64,000 bases of DNA from CAIYTF01 sp963664845 (GTDB lineage: Bacteria; Bacteroidota; Ignavibacteria; Ignavibacteriales; Ignavibacteriaceae): NCBI GenBank assembly GCA_963664845.1, contig OY761615.1, positions 5,146,001 through 5,210,000 on the forward strand. Reading direction: 5' to 3'. Under the pieces are notes generated by a model. That model had not been told where the DNA came from. It saw only the letters and a list, made by a program, of their open reading frames with translations, and made no database searches. Numbering within the stretch: the first letter of the stretch is position 1; the number at the start of each line of letters is the position of its first letter. Shown here piece after piece: positions 25,496 to 34,437 of this stretch. A program made the translations under genes and the position numbers.

Positions 25496-25524
25496 TTGAC
25501 ATTTCTCTTTAAATCCAGTATGTT
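25496..25524 (+). promoter_or_regulatory. Predicted promoter of the LacI-family regulator
   Basis: TTGACA (25496-25501), a 17-nt spacer and TATGTT (25519-25524). The -10 region, extended to TATGTTTA, also resembles the TAnnTTTG element of Bacteroidota promoters. It ends 2 nt before the palindromic operator. Confidence 0.7.
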
Positions 25525-25526
25525 TA

Positions 25527-25540
25527 GTTAAACGTTTAAC
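25527..25540. promoter_or_regulatory. LacI-family operator (perfect 14-bp palindrome)
   Basis: GTTAAACGTTTAAC is a perfect palindrome with the central CG typical of LacI/GalR operators. It sits between the -10 element and the ATG at 25551, over the expected transcription start, so binding should repress the regulator and its operon (autoregulation inferred). Confidence 0.85.
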
Positions 25541-25550
25541 CAGAAAGACG

Positions 25551-26576
25551 ATGCCACCGACCATAAAAGATGTAGCGAAGCATGCAAATGTTTCAATCGC
25601 AACGGTTTCTCTCGCAATACACGACAATCAGCGTATCTCTGAAGAGACGAAACAAAAAGTGATGCAGGTTATCAAGGAATTGAATTATCATCCTTCACGA
25701 CCCGCTCGCGGTCTTGTCTCACAAAAAACCGGCAACATCGGTTTCATTCTTACTGAAAATCACTTCCTCCGTTCTGAACCTTTTTACACGCAAATATTTC
25801 TCGGCGCCGAATTCGAAGCACACAATCATGACTATTATATGCTTCTCACCACTATTCCCGAACCACTTCCCAAAAAAGTAAAACTGCCACGGTTTGTCCT
25901 TGAACGTAATGTTGACGGTATTGTCGTGGCAGGTAAGATACCGGAAAAATATTTGGCACAGCTTGAAAAGGAGGAAATCCCCATCGTTTTTGTGGATTAT
26001 TATCCCGATGGTTTTGACTGCAGTGCTGTGCTCATTGATAACTTCAATGGCGGAAAAGTGGCCGCTGAACATTTGATTGATTTAGGGCACAAATACATAG
26101 GTTTTGTCGGGGGAGATTGGAACCATCCGAGTATCAGAAACCGTTTTGATGGCTATATATCAGCTCTTGAACAGCATCACCTGCCGGTTTCTGATTTACT
26201 GCACATAACTGACGAGGATAACACCACCAGGGAAAACGGCTACCAGGCCGCCAAAAAGCTTCTTAAGAAAAACAAGACTATTACCGCAATATTTGCCTGC
26301 AACGATGCCATGGCGTTGGGTGTAATGCAATATCTCCAGGAAGAGGGGATCTCCGTTCCGGAGCAAATGTCGATTATCGGATTTGATGATGTTGAAGCTG
26401 CCCAGGTGTCCACACCCACCTTGAGTACCGTTGCAGTTCCCAAATATGAACTGGGACTGGAAGTAGTGCGGTTGATGGACAAAACCCTTGATACAAAGAA
26501 TATCACGAGCAATAAGGTAGTCGTTGGTGTGGAGCTTATCAGAAGAAATTCAACGGGAAATTTGCGCCTATGCTGA
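25551..26576 (+). CDS. LacI/GalR-family transcriptional regulator
   Basis: A 341-residue sugar-responsive repressor. The N-terminal helix-turn-helix is TIKDVAKHANVSIATVSLAI (residues 4-23), with the hinge helix near HPSRPARGLVSQKT (about 51-64). A periplasmic-binding-protein-like effector domain follows, with VVAGKIPEKY, HKYIGFVGGDWNHPSIRNR, AIFACNDAMALGVMQYL and IIGFDDVEAAQVSTP, all family landmarks. The palindrome at 25527-25540 is its likely operator. Its 3' end overlaps the start of the zinc dehydrogenase by 7 nt. By position it should control the glycan locus downstream; the inducer is probably a mannose-containing oligosaccharide, but that is inference. Confidence 0.93.
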   Translation: MPPTIKDVAKHANVSIATVSLAIHDNQRISEETKQKVMQVIKELNYHPSRPARGLVSQKTGNIGFILTENHFLRSEPFYTQIFLGAEFEAHNHDYYMLLTTIPEPLPKKVKLPRFVLERNVDGIVVAGKIPEKYLAQLEKEEIPIVFVDYYPDGFDCSAVLIDNFNGGKVAAEHLIDLGHKYIGFVGGDWNHPSIRNRFDGYISALEQHHLPVSDLLHITDEDNTTRENGYQAAKKLLKKNKTITAIFACNDAMALGVMQYLQEEGISVPEQMSIIGFDDVEAAQVSTPTLSTVAVPKYELGLEVVRLMDKTLDTKNITSNKVVVGVELIRRNSTGNLRLC

Positions 26577-27592
26577 GTTGCTTCCTTGATGCAGTAAATT
26601 CCTTTGTTATCGCCGAAAAAGATATTCCCACAGCAGGGGAGAATGATGTGGTGATACAGGTTTCTGCATGTGGGGTTTGCGGCACGGATATTCATATATT
26701 CAGGGGAGAAGCACCGGCGGTGTTACCCCTCATTCCCGGACATGAATTTGCAGGTATAGTTGTTTCCTGTGGAAAGTTAGTTAAACGTTTTAACATTGGC
26801 GACCGTGTCGCTGTTGATCCGAACATTCCCTGTGGCTGGTGTCAGTATTGCCGCTGCGGCAAAATAAATTTCTGTGAAAACCTCGAAGCAATAGGTGTTA
26901 CACGCAACGGCGGTTTTGCCGAGTATGTCCTCGTTCCCCAATCCCAAGTCTACCACATTCCCACATCACTCCCATTTGAAACGGCCGCATTCTCCGAACC
27001 GCTTTCCTGCTGTGTGCATGGTATGGATATTATCAGTATACAACCAGGCGAAAGAGTTCTTCTGGTGGGAGGGGGCCCTATTGGGTTACTTATGTTGCAA
27101 CTTGTCAAATTGAGCGGTGCTCTTGTTGCGGGAATTATAGAACCTGACGCACATAAAAGGGAATTGGCTGTTGCACTTGGCGCCGATTTTGCTCTTGCCC
27201 CGTCAGCGGAGAATTTGAAACCATTTATTGATGAAACCACTCATGGCGGTCCTGATGCTATAATTGAATGTGCAGGTAACAAATCTGCGCTGGCGATGTG
27301 CCTCACGCTGGCCAAGATGGGAACCCGTACGCTTCTTTTTGGCCTGGCTGCCAAGAGTGATTCCATTGCACTTAATCTTCAGCATTTCTTTAAACATGAA
27401 TTAGTTCTCAAATCATCTCTACTCAATCCGTTCACGTTTCAACGTGCTATTGATCTGTTGGATTCAAAAAAGATCAATACTTCGTTGTTTACGGTTAACA
27501 GAATGCGATTGACGATGGATGATTTGTTGCCGGTTTTTACCGGTACGCCATCAGTCAGTTCTCTGAAAAATATAATAGTTCCTTTTCATTAA
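26570..27592 (+). CDS. Zinc-dependent medium-chain (sorbitol/threonine-type) dehydrogenase
   Basis: A 340-residue MDR-superfamily NAD(P)-dependent alcohol/polyol dehydrogenase. Catalytic zinc ligands are in CGVCGTD (Cys37) and GHEFAG (His58, Glu59). The structural zinc site is complete: Cys88, Cys91, Cys94 and Cys102 in CGWCQYCRCGKINFC. The Rossmann motif is LLVGGGPIGLLMLQLV (about 165-180). The closest type is sorbitol dehydrogenase/threonine dehydrogenase-like; the substrate is unknown, but the setting suggests oxidation of a sugar or polyol from the imported glycan. It is translationally coupled to the LacI gene and has an operator-like sequence within its coding region at 26780. Confidence 0.88.
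   Translation: MLSCFLDAVNSFVIAEKDIPTAGENDVVIQVSACGVCGTDIHIFRGEAPAVLPLIPGHEFAGIVVSCGKLVKRFNIGDRVAVDPNIPCGWCQYCRCGKINFCENLEAIGVTRNGGFAEYVLVPQSQVYHIPTSLPFETAAFSEPLSCCVHGMDIISIQPGERVLLVGGGPIGLLMLQLVKLSGALVAGIIEPDAHKRELAVALGADFALAPSAENLKPFIDETTHGGPDAIIECAGNKSALAMCLTLAKMGTRTLLFGLAAKSDSIALNLQHFFKHELVLKSSLLNPFTFQRAIDLLDSKKINTSLFTVNRMRLTMDDLLPVFTGTPSVSSLKNIIVPFH
26780..26794. promoter_or_regulatory. Operator-like sequence inside the dehydrogenase gene
   Basis: GTTAAACGTTTTAAC lies within the coding sequence and differs from the upstream operator by one inserted T. Together with its flank it shares the 14-mer TTAGTTAAACGTTT with the site at 25527. It is 1.25 kb downstream, a spacing at which LacI-family proteins can loop DNA. 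It also encodes a plausible protein segment (KLVKRFN), so coincidence is possible. Confidence 0.45.
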
Positions 27593-27616
27593 TCAATCAA
27601 TTCGAGGAGTAATGTT

Positions 27617-30600
27617 ATGGTTATGAGTACAACGAAACCCTGGCGTCTTAGCCTGGTGGTTATCTTTCTGCTCTCATTATGGTCTCCGGCGTTGTTAGCT
27701 CAGCTGACATCAACGGGAACATTTGAGGGTGGATTGCCATCATACTGGACAATAGGAAGCTATCCTACGGGGTCATCCCTGGAGTGGGCAACCGATCAGT
27801 CCCGCAGCTTGGGACGCGCATTGAAGATCACCAAGGGAGTTACCTCTGATGTTGCCATGTGGAAATCAGAAAACATGGTAGATTATTGGTCAGAGCGTCA
27901 TTTTAAAAACGTGGATATGTGTATTGGCGCCTGGGTGAAAACCTCCGGTGTGAATACCAATCCAGCGAATGATGATGCAAAATGGTGGATCTCCTATTCA
28001 TTTTATGATAGTGCCGGCGCACTTATTGGCGAGGTAAAACTTCCCATTAACCAATCTGTTGCAACAAGCAATGGATGGGTTGCTGACACCAGTGATCTAG
28101 GAACCATATTGCCAAAAGATTCATGGAAAACCATCATCACCTTTGTTGGCGGCAAGAATGCAACCGGAACCGTATGGGCAGATGATTTCGTGCTTTACGG
28201 CAGGGCCGGCGGCTGGGCAGGACAGGACTGGAATACTTCAGTTGGTGTTCCTTCCGGCTGGACCTACTGGCTGCCACCGAATGGCGGCAATGACGGACTT
28301 CTTAATTCCGGATTTGAAAACACCAGAATAACCACTGAAGCAGCTCACAGCGGAACTCATTCATTGAAATTCGATATGCCTGCAAACAGACAACAGCATG
28401 ACGGTTTCATTGGAACAAAACGTTTTCCGTTGAATTTGGCTGTGTCTCAGGATTTGAAACCAGGCGATATGCTCAGAGCTACGGTCTGGATCAAAGCAGC
28501 AAACCTGGTTCCCGATTCTGCTGCAAAATATCCAAGCACCTGGTCAGTCGGATTAACGTATGGCTTCTTTAAAGGAAGTGATAACAATCTTGGCTTTGGC
28601 GGATGCGATGGATATCCAAAAGATATGAATTTCGCATTTCCTGCCGTGACCTCTTTTGACTGGACACCTTATTCATTCGATTTCCAGGTTCCAAACGATC
28701 CAACAGCTAAAGCACTTGAGATCAGACTTCATGTTTACAGCACTTTTGTTGGTACGGTATATTTTGATGATTTAACGGTTGAGAAATTAACCGCACCGGA
28801 AATTACTGCTGCCGGTTCATTTGAAGCACCGCTTCCATCCTATTGGACAAAAGGCAACGAACCATCAGGTTCAACTTTAACCTGGGCTAAAGATGAATCA
28901 CGCAGCCTTGGACGTTCATTGAAGATCACCAAAGCTGTTACCTCCGATGTTGCCATGTGGAAATCAGAAAACATGGTAGATTATTGGTCAGAACGTCATT
29001 TTAAAAACGTGGATATGTGTATTGGCGGCTGGGTGAAAACCTCAGGTGTGAATACCAATCCAGCGAATGATGACGCAAAATGGTGGATATCCTATTCATT
29101 TTATGACAGCGCAGGCGCACTTATTGGCGAGGTGAAACTTCCGATTAACCAAACTGTTGCAACAAGCACCGGTTGGGTTGCCGATACGAGTGATCTTGGA
29201 ACCATTTTACCAAAAGATGCATGGAAAACCATCATCACGTTTGTTGGCGGCAAGAATGCAACCGGAACCGTATGGGCAGATGATTTCGTGCTTTACGGCA
29301 GAGCAGGCGGCTGGGCAGGACAAGACTGGAATACTTCAGTTGGTGTTCCTACCGGCTGGACCTATTGGTTGCCACCGAATGGCGGCAATGACGGAATGCT
29401 TAATTCCGGGTTTGAAAACACCAGAATAACCACTGAGGCAGCACATAGCGGATCCTCATCATTGAAATTTGTGATGCCTGCGGGAAGACAACAGCATGAT
29501 GGTTTTATCGGAACCAAACGTGCACTGTTCACCCCAGCTCTTGCAGGAAAGAGCAATGATCCTTCATTTAAACTTGACGGTGTTAAGGCAGGTGACTGGT
29601 TGAGAGCTACCGTGTGGATCAAAGCTTCTAATCTGGTTCCTGATTCAGCAGCAAAATATCCTTCAACCTGGTCAGTTGGTTTTACCTATGGTTTCTTCAA
29701 AGGTAATGACAATAACCTTGGTTTTGGCGGCTGTGACGGATATCCGAAAGATATGAACTTCGTATTTCCGGCTGTGACCTCATTTGACTGGATGCCTTAT
29801 ACTTTCGATTTCCAGGTTCCAAACGATCCAACAGCAAAAGCTCTTGAGATCAGACTTCACATCTACAGCACCTTCGTAGGTACTGTTTATTTTGACGATC
29901 TGAACGTTGAAAAAATTGATGTTCCTGACCTAAATGCAAACGGTTCATTTGAATCAACCCTTCCTTCTTATTGGGAAAAAGGGAACGAACCTTCAGGTTC
30001 AACCTTAAGCTGGGCAACTGATCAGTCACTCAGCCTTGGCCGTTCATTAAAGATCACAAAAGCAGTCACCACCGATGTTGCTATGTGGAGATCACAAAAC
30101 ATGGTTGACTATTGGTCAGATCGTCATTATAAAAATGTGGATATGTGTGTTGGCGCCTGGGTGAAAACCTCCGGTGTGAATACCAATCCAGCAAATGATG
30201 ACGCCAAATGGTGGATATCCTATTCATTCTATGACAGTGCAGGTGCACTTATTGGCGAGGTGAAACTTCCGATTAACCAAACTATTGCAACAAGTACCGG
30301 TTGGGTCGCAGACACCAGTGATCTTGGAACCATTTTACCAAAAGACGCATGGAAAACCATCATCACGTTTGTTGGTGGCAAGAATGCAACCGGAACTGTA
30401 TGGGCGGATAATTTCGTTCTCTACGGCAGAGCCGGCGGCTGGGCAGGACAAGACTGGAATACTTCAGTCGGCGTTCCTACCGGTTGGACCTATTGGTTAC
30501 CACCGAATGGCGGCAATGACGGACTTCTTAATTCCGGATTTGAAAACACCAGAATAACCACTGAAGCAGCGCATAGTGGCTCATATTCACTCCTGTTCGA

Positions 30601-31366
30601 TATGCCTGCAAACAGACAACAACATGATGGATTTATTGGAACAAAGCGATGCTTACTGAATCCCGTTACCGCAGCCGAGAAAAGTGCAGCCAGCATTTTG
30701 AACCTTGGTGATGTAAAAGCCGGTGATGTCTTACGCGCAAGTGTTTGGATCAAAGCTTCGAACCTTGTTCCCGATTCAGCAGCCAAATATCCTTCAACCT
30801 GGTCGGTTGGCTATACCTATGGTTTCTTCAAAGGTAATGACAATAACCTGGGCTTTGGTGGATGCGACGGCTATCCAAAAGACATGAATTTTGCTTTCCC
30901 GCATGTTACTGCATTCGACTGGACTCAATACAACTTTGACTTCCAGGTACCGGATGATCCTACTGCGAAAGCAATAGAAATCAGATTGCACGTATACAGC
31001 ACCTTCGTTGGAAAAGTGTACTTTGATGATTTGAAAATCACCAACTTGCGCAATACCACCGGTGTTAAATACACGCAAATGATTCCTAAAGAATTCACAG
31101 TTTTCCAGAACTACCCGAATCCGTTTAACCCATCGACAATGATCAGCTATTCAATTCCCGAGGCTTCAAATGTGTCAGTAAAAATATTTGACATGCTTGG
31201 CCGCGAAGTTGCAACCTTGTTCAACGGCGATCAGGTTTCCGGAATGCACCAGGTGCTTTGGAACGGAATGAACAGTAATGGAACAGCCGCTGCCTCCGGA
31301 GCTTATATCTATATGATAAAAGCCGGTTCGCATCAGGCATTCAAGAAAATGTTATTCCTGAAATAA
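27617..31366 (+). CDS. Secreted T9SS protein with three near-identical ~370-residue repeats
   Basis: A 1249-residue exported protein with a good ribosome-binding site (GAGGAG, 7 nt before the ATG). After the signal peptide (about 1-29) come three tandem repeats (about 35-398, 399-775, 776-1145). Each seems to hold two beta-sandwich modules like carbohydrate-binding modules: one beginning SF/TFE..LPSYW and one beginning GWTYWLPPNGGNDG, each ending in a ..VYFDDL.. strand. The C-terminal ~85 residues are a T9SS type A sorting domain (FQNYPNPFNPSTMISYSIP). No catalytic motif is recognised, so it probably binds glycan on the cell surface. The DNA repeats are also nearly identical, implying recent duplication or gene conversion. 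A terminator follows. Confidence 0.85.
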   Translation: MVMSTTKPWRLSLVVIFLLSLWSPALLAQLTSTGTFEGGLPSYWTIGSYPTGSSLEWATDQSRSLGRALKITKGVTSDVAMWKSENMVDYWSERHFKNVDMCIGAWVKTSGVNTNPANDDAKWWISYSFYDSAGALIGEVKLPINQSVATSNGWVADTSDLGTILPKDSWKTIITFVGGKNATGTVWADDFVLYGRAGGWAGQDWNTSVGVPSGWTYWLPPNGGNDGLLNSGFENTRITTEAAHSGTHSLKFDMPANRQQHDGFIGTKRFPLNLAVSQDLKPGDMLRATVWIKAANLVPDSAAKYPSTWSVGLTYGFFKGSDNNLGFGGCDGYPKDMNFAFPAVTSFDWTPYSFDFQVPNDPTAKALEIRLHVYSTFVGTVYFDDLTVEKLTAPEITAAGSFEAPLPSYWTKGNEPSGSTLTWAKDESRSLGRSLKITKAVTSDVAMWKSENMVDYWSERHFKNVDMCIGGWVKTSGVNTNPANDDAKWWISYSFYDSAGALIGEVKLPINQTVATSTGWVADTSDLGTILPKDAWKTIITFVGGKNATGTVWADDFVLYGRAGGWAGQDWNTSVGVPTGWTYWLPPNGGNDGMLNSGFENTRITTEAAHSGSSSLKFVMPAGRQQHDGFIGTKRALFTPALAGKSNDPSFKLDGVKAGDWLRATVWIKASNLVPDSAAKYPSTWSVGFTYGFFKGNDNNLGFGGCDGYPKDMNFVFPAVTSFDWMPYTFDFQVPNDPTAKALEIRLHIYSTFVGTVYFDDLNVEKIDVPDLNANGSFESTLPSYWEKGNEPSGSTLSWATDQSLSLGRSLKITKAVTTDVAMWRSQNMVDYWSDRHYKNVDMCVGAWVKTSGVNTNPANDDAKWWISYSFYDSAGALIGEVKLPINQTIATSTGWVADTSDLGTILPKDAWKTIITFVGGKNATGTVWADNFVLYGRAGGWAGQDWNTSVGVPTGWTYWLPPNGGNDGLLNSGFENTRITTEAAHSGSYSLLFDMPANRQQHDGFIGTKRCLLNPVTAAEKSAASILNLGDVKAGDVLRASVWIKASNLVPDSAAKYPSTWSVGYTYGFFKGNDNNLGFGGCDGYPKDMNFAFPHVTAFDWTQYNFDFQVPDDPTAKAIEIRLHVYSTFVGKVYFDDLKITNLRNTTGVKYTQMIPKEFTVFQNYPNPFNPSTMISYSIPEASNVSVKIFDMLGREVATLFNGDQVSGMHQVLWNGMNSNGTAAASGAYIYMIKAGSHQAFKKMLFLK
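27719..31050 (+). repeat. Three tandem ~1.1-kb direct repeats (27.72, 28.81 and 29.94 kb)
   Basis: Units start near 27719, 28813 and 29941. Long segments match almost base for base, for example around 28140-28330, 29235-29430 and 30360-30555. The units differ mainly by a variable insert just after FIGTKR (28423, 29521, 30649), where the middle and last copies are longer. Confidence 0.9.
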
Positions 31367-31381
31367 GTCACTAATTCCTGA

Positions 31382-31433
31382 GAGATGTCATCTTTCGAAT
31401 AAAGTACGTTCTTAAGATGACATCTCCTTTTTT
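31382..31433 (+). terminator. Rho-independent terminator after the triple-repeat protein
   Basis: Perfect 13-bp arms GAGATGTCATCTT (31382-31394) and AAGATGACATCTC (31414-31426) with a 19-nt loop, followed by C and six Ts. It separates the LacI-dehydrogenase-repeat protein unit from the TonB operon. Confidence 0.92.
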
Positions 31434-31704
31434 ATCCCAGATAGTCTGATGTTTACAGGCGAGAGCACGACTGCCGGAAATTGGCTTGAAAATTCAATAT
31501 CACGGATAGTTCAAATTGCTGTGCACGGTGTTTTGTATAATAAGAAGCCTTTTGATCTAAGCAGAATTTTGGGGAGGTCATATCAGTTCCTGTAACGTTG
31601 TCCGTTTCTAACGAGTGTTGTGTAGCTTTCGAAAGATCGCATAAAGGTCTTTTTCTCAAATTGTTTTATTTACCATTTTTAAATGTTTAATTAACAGGTA
31701 AAAA
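31434..31704 (+). other. Leader/promoter region of the TonB operon
   Basis: The 271 bp after the terminator must contain the promoter of the long operon starting at 31705. The last 60 bp are very AT-rich with TTGTTTTATTTACC and TTTAAATGTTTAATTAAC; AACAGG just before the ATG is a weak ribosome-binding site. No copy of the 14-bp LacI palindrome was found here. Confidence 0.5.
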
Positions 31705-34422
31705 ATGAGTTTCATTACTTTACGTAATTATATTAGTCTGTTACTTATCGGATTTGTCTGCCTGAATCTGAATTTGCAAGCCGGAATTACCGGGAAATTG
31801 GCCGGCAAGGTGACTGATGCCCAAACCAAAGAAGCATTGATAGGCGTTAACGTGGTTGTTACCGCGACGCGGCTTGGCGGGGCTACTGATTTGGATGGAA
31901 ACTATTTTGTAATAAACCTTCCACCGGGTACCTATACCATCAGAGCCACCTTACTGGGTTATTCTGCTGCAACGTTTCAAAACATAAAAATATCGGCAGA
32001 TCAAACCACGCGCCTTGATTTCAGCTTGTCTCCCGAAGCGCTTCAGCTTCAGAGCATTACGGTAACCGCCGAAACGCCTACTGTCCGCAAGGATCTAACA
32101 TCCACTGAATCAAAAATAACCGGTGATGACATATCAATGCTCCCGGTTAATGACGTTGCCTCGGTAGTTAATCTGCAGGCAGGTGTTGTGGATGGACATT
32201 TCCGTGGAGGACGATCCGGCGAAGTTAAATATTTAATAGATGGTGTATCGGTTAACGATGCATTTACAGGCCAATCGGCTATTGAATCTGAAGTGAACAG
32301 TATTCAGGAACTTCAGGTTATTACCGGTACGTTTAACGCCGAATATGGCGAAGCCTTATCCGGTGTTGTTAATCAGATTACAAAGATAGCCGGAGAAAGT
32401 TATGCTGCTTCCGCCTCGGTCTATGGCGGCGATTATCTCAGCACCCACAAAGATATATTCCGGAACATTCAAAACCTGTCCCCGCTTGCCACACATAATG
32501 CACAAGCCACCTTTAGTGGTCCTATCCCCGGGACGTCAAACTTCATAAAGTTTTTCCTGTCAGGCCGCTACGTATATGATGACGGTTATATCTACGGGAA
32601 ACGGGTATTTAATCCCAAAGATTCATCTAACTTCTCGGCAAATGACCGCAAGGACTGGTATATTGGTGCCACCGGCGATGGAAAAAATGTTCCCATGAAC
32701 AATTCGGAGCGGGGGACGATCCAAGGCAAGTTACAGTTCAAAGTTGGTGAAGGGAAGGGAATTGTCCTGAGCGGAATGTATCAGGCAGAAAAGTACCGTG
32801 ATTATGATCATGCATACACGCTGAACCCCGATGGAGATTATCAAAATTATCAAAAAAACTATTTGGTTAGTGTTGCATACACTCATGTTTTTACTAAATC
32901 TTCCTTTCTGGATGTGCTTGGATCGTATGTGAATGCAGACTATAAAAGATATGTATATGAAAATCCGCTGGATCCCCGCTATGTGAATCCCGACAGAAAG
33001 AAAGACGTATCAGGCAATGCCTTTTTGACCGGTGGAACACAGAATTGGCATTTTTATCACACATCATCAACGCTTACGTCTAAATTGGATTTTACCAGCC
33101 AGTTGGATCTGGTTCACCAGATAAAAACAGGAGTTGAACTGAATTATCATACTCTGGACTATAAAGATTTTCAGGTTGAAGTTGATGCATCCACAGGTTA
33201 TAAACCAACGTTACCCCAACCAGGCAACTTTGATTACAACGTTTACAAAAATCACCCTGTACAGTTTGCATATTATATGCAGGACAAAATTGAATTTGAT
33301 TATCTCGTGATCAATGCGGGACTCCGGTTCGATTTATTCAATCCTGACAGCAAAGTGCTTAAAAATCCTGATAATATTGGTGTATTGGATGACTATTCAC
33401 CTCAAGGTGTTTACAACTCAACCAAACCAGTTTATCCGGATTCGTTATTCAGTAAAGCGACCACCAAATATGCAGTCAGCCCCCGTCTCGGAATTTCCTA
33501 TCCGATGGGAGATAAAGGTGCAATTCATATTTCCTATGGACATTTTTTCCAGGTACCGCCATTTGAATATCTGTACAAGAACCCGAACTTCAGAATTGCA
33601 AGCTCATCCGACTATCCTAACAATATTGGAACAAGCATAGGCAATGCTGACCTGAAGCCACAACAGACTACCATGTATGAAATTGGTTTGCAACAGGAAG
33701 TGTTCACCAATTTTTCAACCAACGTCACAGTCTATTATAAAGACATCAGGAATCTGCTTGGTACCGAAATTCATGTCAAGAATAATGTTCTTGCTTATTC
33801 GAAGTTCGTGAATCGTGATTATGGTGCAGTTTCCGGTTTCACCCTTTCTTTTGAAAAACGATTCATCAACGGATTTGGTGCAACTCTTGATTACACCTAT
33901 CAGAATGCCAAAGGCAATGCCTCTGACCCGAACGATGCCTACGCGAAGAGCCAATCATCACCACCGGTTGAGGTTAATAAACAACTTGTGTCGCTTGACT
34001 GGGATAGAAGGCATTCCATTAATTTTACCATCACGCTTGGCGACCCCTCCGATTATATTGCATCATTTGTTGGGAGATTTGGAACAGGACTTCCATACAC
34101 TCCATCAATTCAAAATGCAAGAACCGGGTTGGAAAACAGCGACAACAGACCTTCGATCTTTAATGTGGATTTTTATTTTACCAAGTATTACCAGGTCTTT
34201 GGGTATAATCTTTCCGCTTTTGTAAAAATATATAATCTGTTTGATGCCGAAAATGAACTAAATGTGTTCACCGATACAGGTCGCTCAGGAACGACACTTG
34301 AACTCACCAGAGCTCAGGTTGCCCCGCGTGGTGCCAACACGCTGGGGGAATATTTTATTCGTCCTGATTTTTATTCAGCACCCCGCCAGGTTGTTCTGGG
34401 TTTATCCATTGATTTGAAATAG
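31705..34422 (+). CDS. TonB-dependent outer-membrane receptor with carboxypeptidase-regulatory-like domain
   Basis: A 905-residue outer-membrane transporter. A signal peptide (about 1-26) is followed by a carboxypeptidase-regulatory-like domain (about 31-110: GKVTDAQTKEALIGVNVVV, DLDGNYFVINLPPGTYTIRA). A plug domain (about 130-235: ISMLPVNDVASVVNLQAGVV, YLIDGVSVNDAF, GTFNAEYGEALSGVVN) and a beta-barrel to the C-terminal strand (VVLGLSIDLK) follow. It is the first gene of the glycan import operon and probably carries oligosaccharides across the outer membrane with TonB-ExbBD energy. It is not a canonical SusC, and no SusD lipoprotein follows. The ligand is inferred from context only. Confidence 0.92.
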   Translation: MSFITLRNYISLLLIGFVCLNLNLQAGITGKLAGKVTDAQTKEALIGVNVVVTATRLGGATDLDGNYFVINLPPGTYTIRATLLGYSAATFQNIKISADQTTRLDFSLSPEALQLQSITVTAETPTVRKDLTSTESKITGDDISMLPVNDVASVVNLQAGVVDGHFRGGRSGEVKYLIDGVSVNDAFTGQSAIESEVNSIQELQVITGTFNAEYGEALSGVVNQITKIAGESYAASASVYGGDYLSTHKDIFRNIQNLSPLATHNAQATFSGPIPGTSNFIKFFLSGRYVYDDGYIYGKRVFNPKDSSNFSANDRKDWYIGATGDGKNVPMNNSERGTIQGKLQFKVGEGKGIVLSGMYQAEKYRDYDHAYTLNPDGDYQNYQKNYLVSVAYTHVFTKSSFLDVLGSYVNADYKRYVYENPLDPRYVNPDRKKDVSGNAFLTGGTQNWHFYHTSSTLTSKLDFTSQLDLVHQIKTGVELNYHTLDYKDFQVEVDASTGYKPTLPQPGNFDYNVYKNHPVQFAYYMQDKIEFDYLVINAGLRFDLFNPDSKVLKNPDNIGVLDDYSPQGVYNSTKPVYPDSLFSKATTKYAVSPRLGISYPMGDKGAIHISYGHFFQVPPFEYLYKNPNFRIASSSDYPNNIGTSIGNADLKPQQTTMYEIGLQQEVFTNFSTNVTVYYKDIRNLLGTEIHVKNNVLAYSKFVNRDYGAVSGFTLSFEKRFINGFGATLDYTYQNAKGNASDPNDAYAKSQSSPPVEVNKQLVSLDWDRRHSINFTITLGDPSDYIASFVGRFGTGLPYTPSIQNARTGLENSDNRPSIFNVDFYFTKYYQVFGYNLSAFVKIYNLFDAENELNVFTDTGRSGTTLELTRAQVAPRGANTLGEYFIRPDFYSAPRQVVLGLSIDLK

Positions 34423-34437
34423 GATCACGAGGAAACA

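Noticed and set aside
26240..26695. 151-codon antisense frame spanning the LacI/dehydrogenase junction
   Set aside because: Both sense genes carry intact family motifs; the antisense product is unrecognisable.
27719..31050. Repeats considered as a CRISPR array or insertion sequence copies
   Set aside because: Units are 1.1 kb, in frame and coding, with no spacers or transposase.
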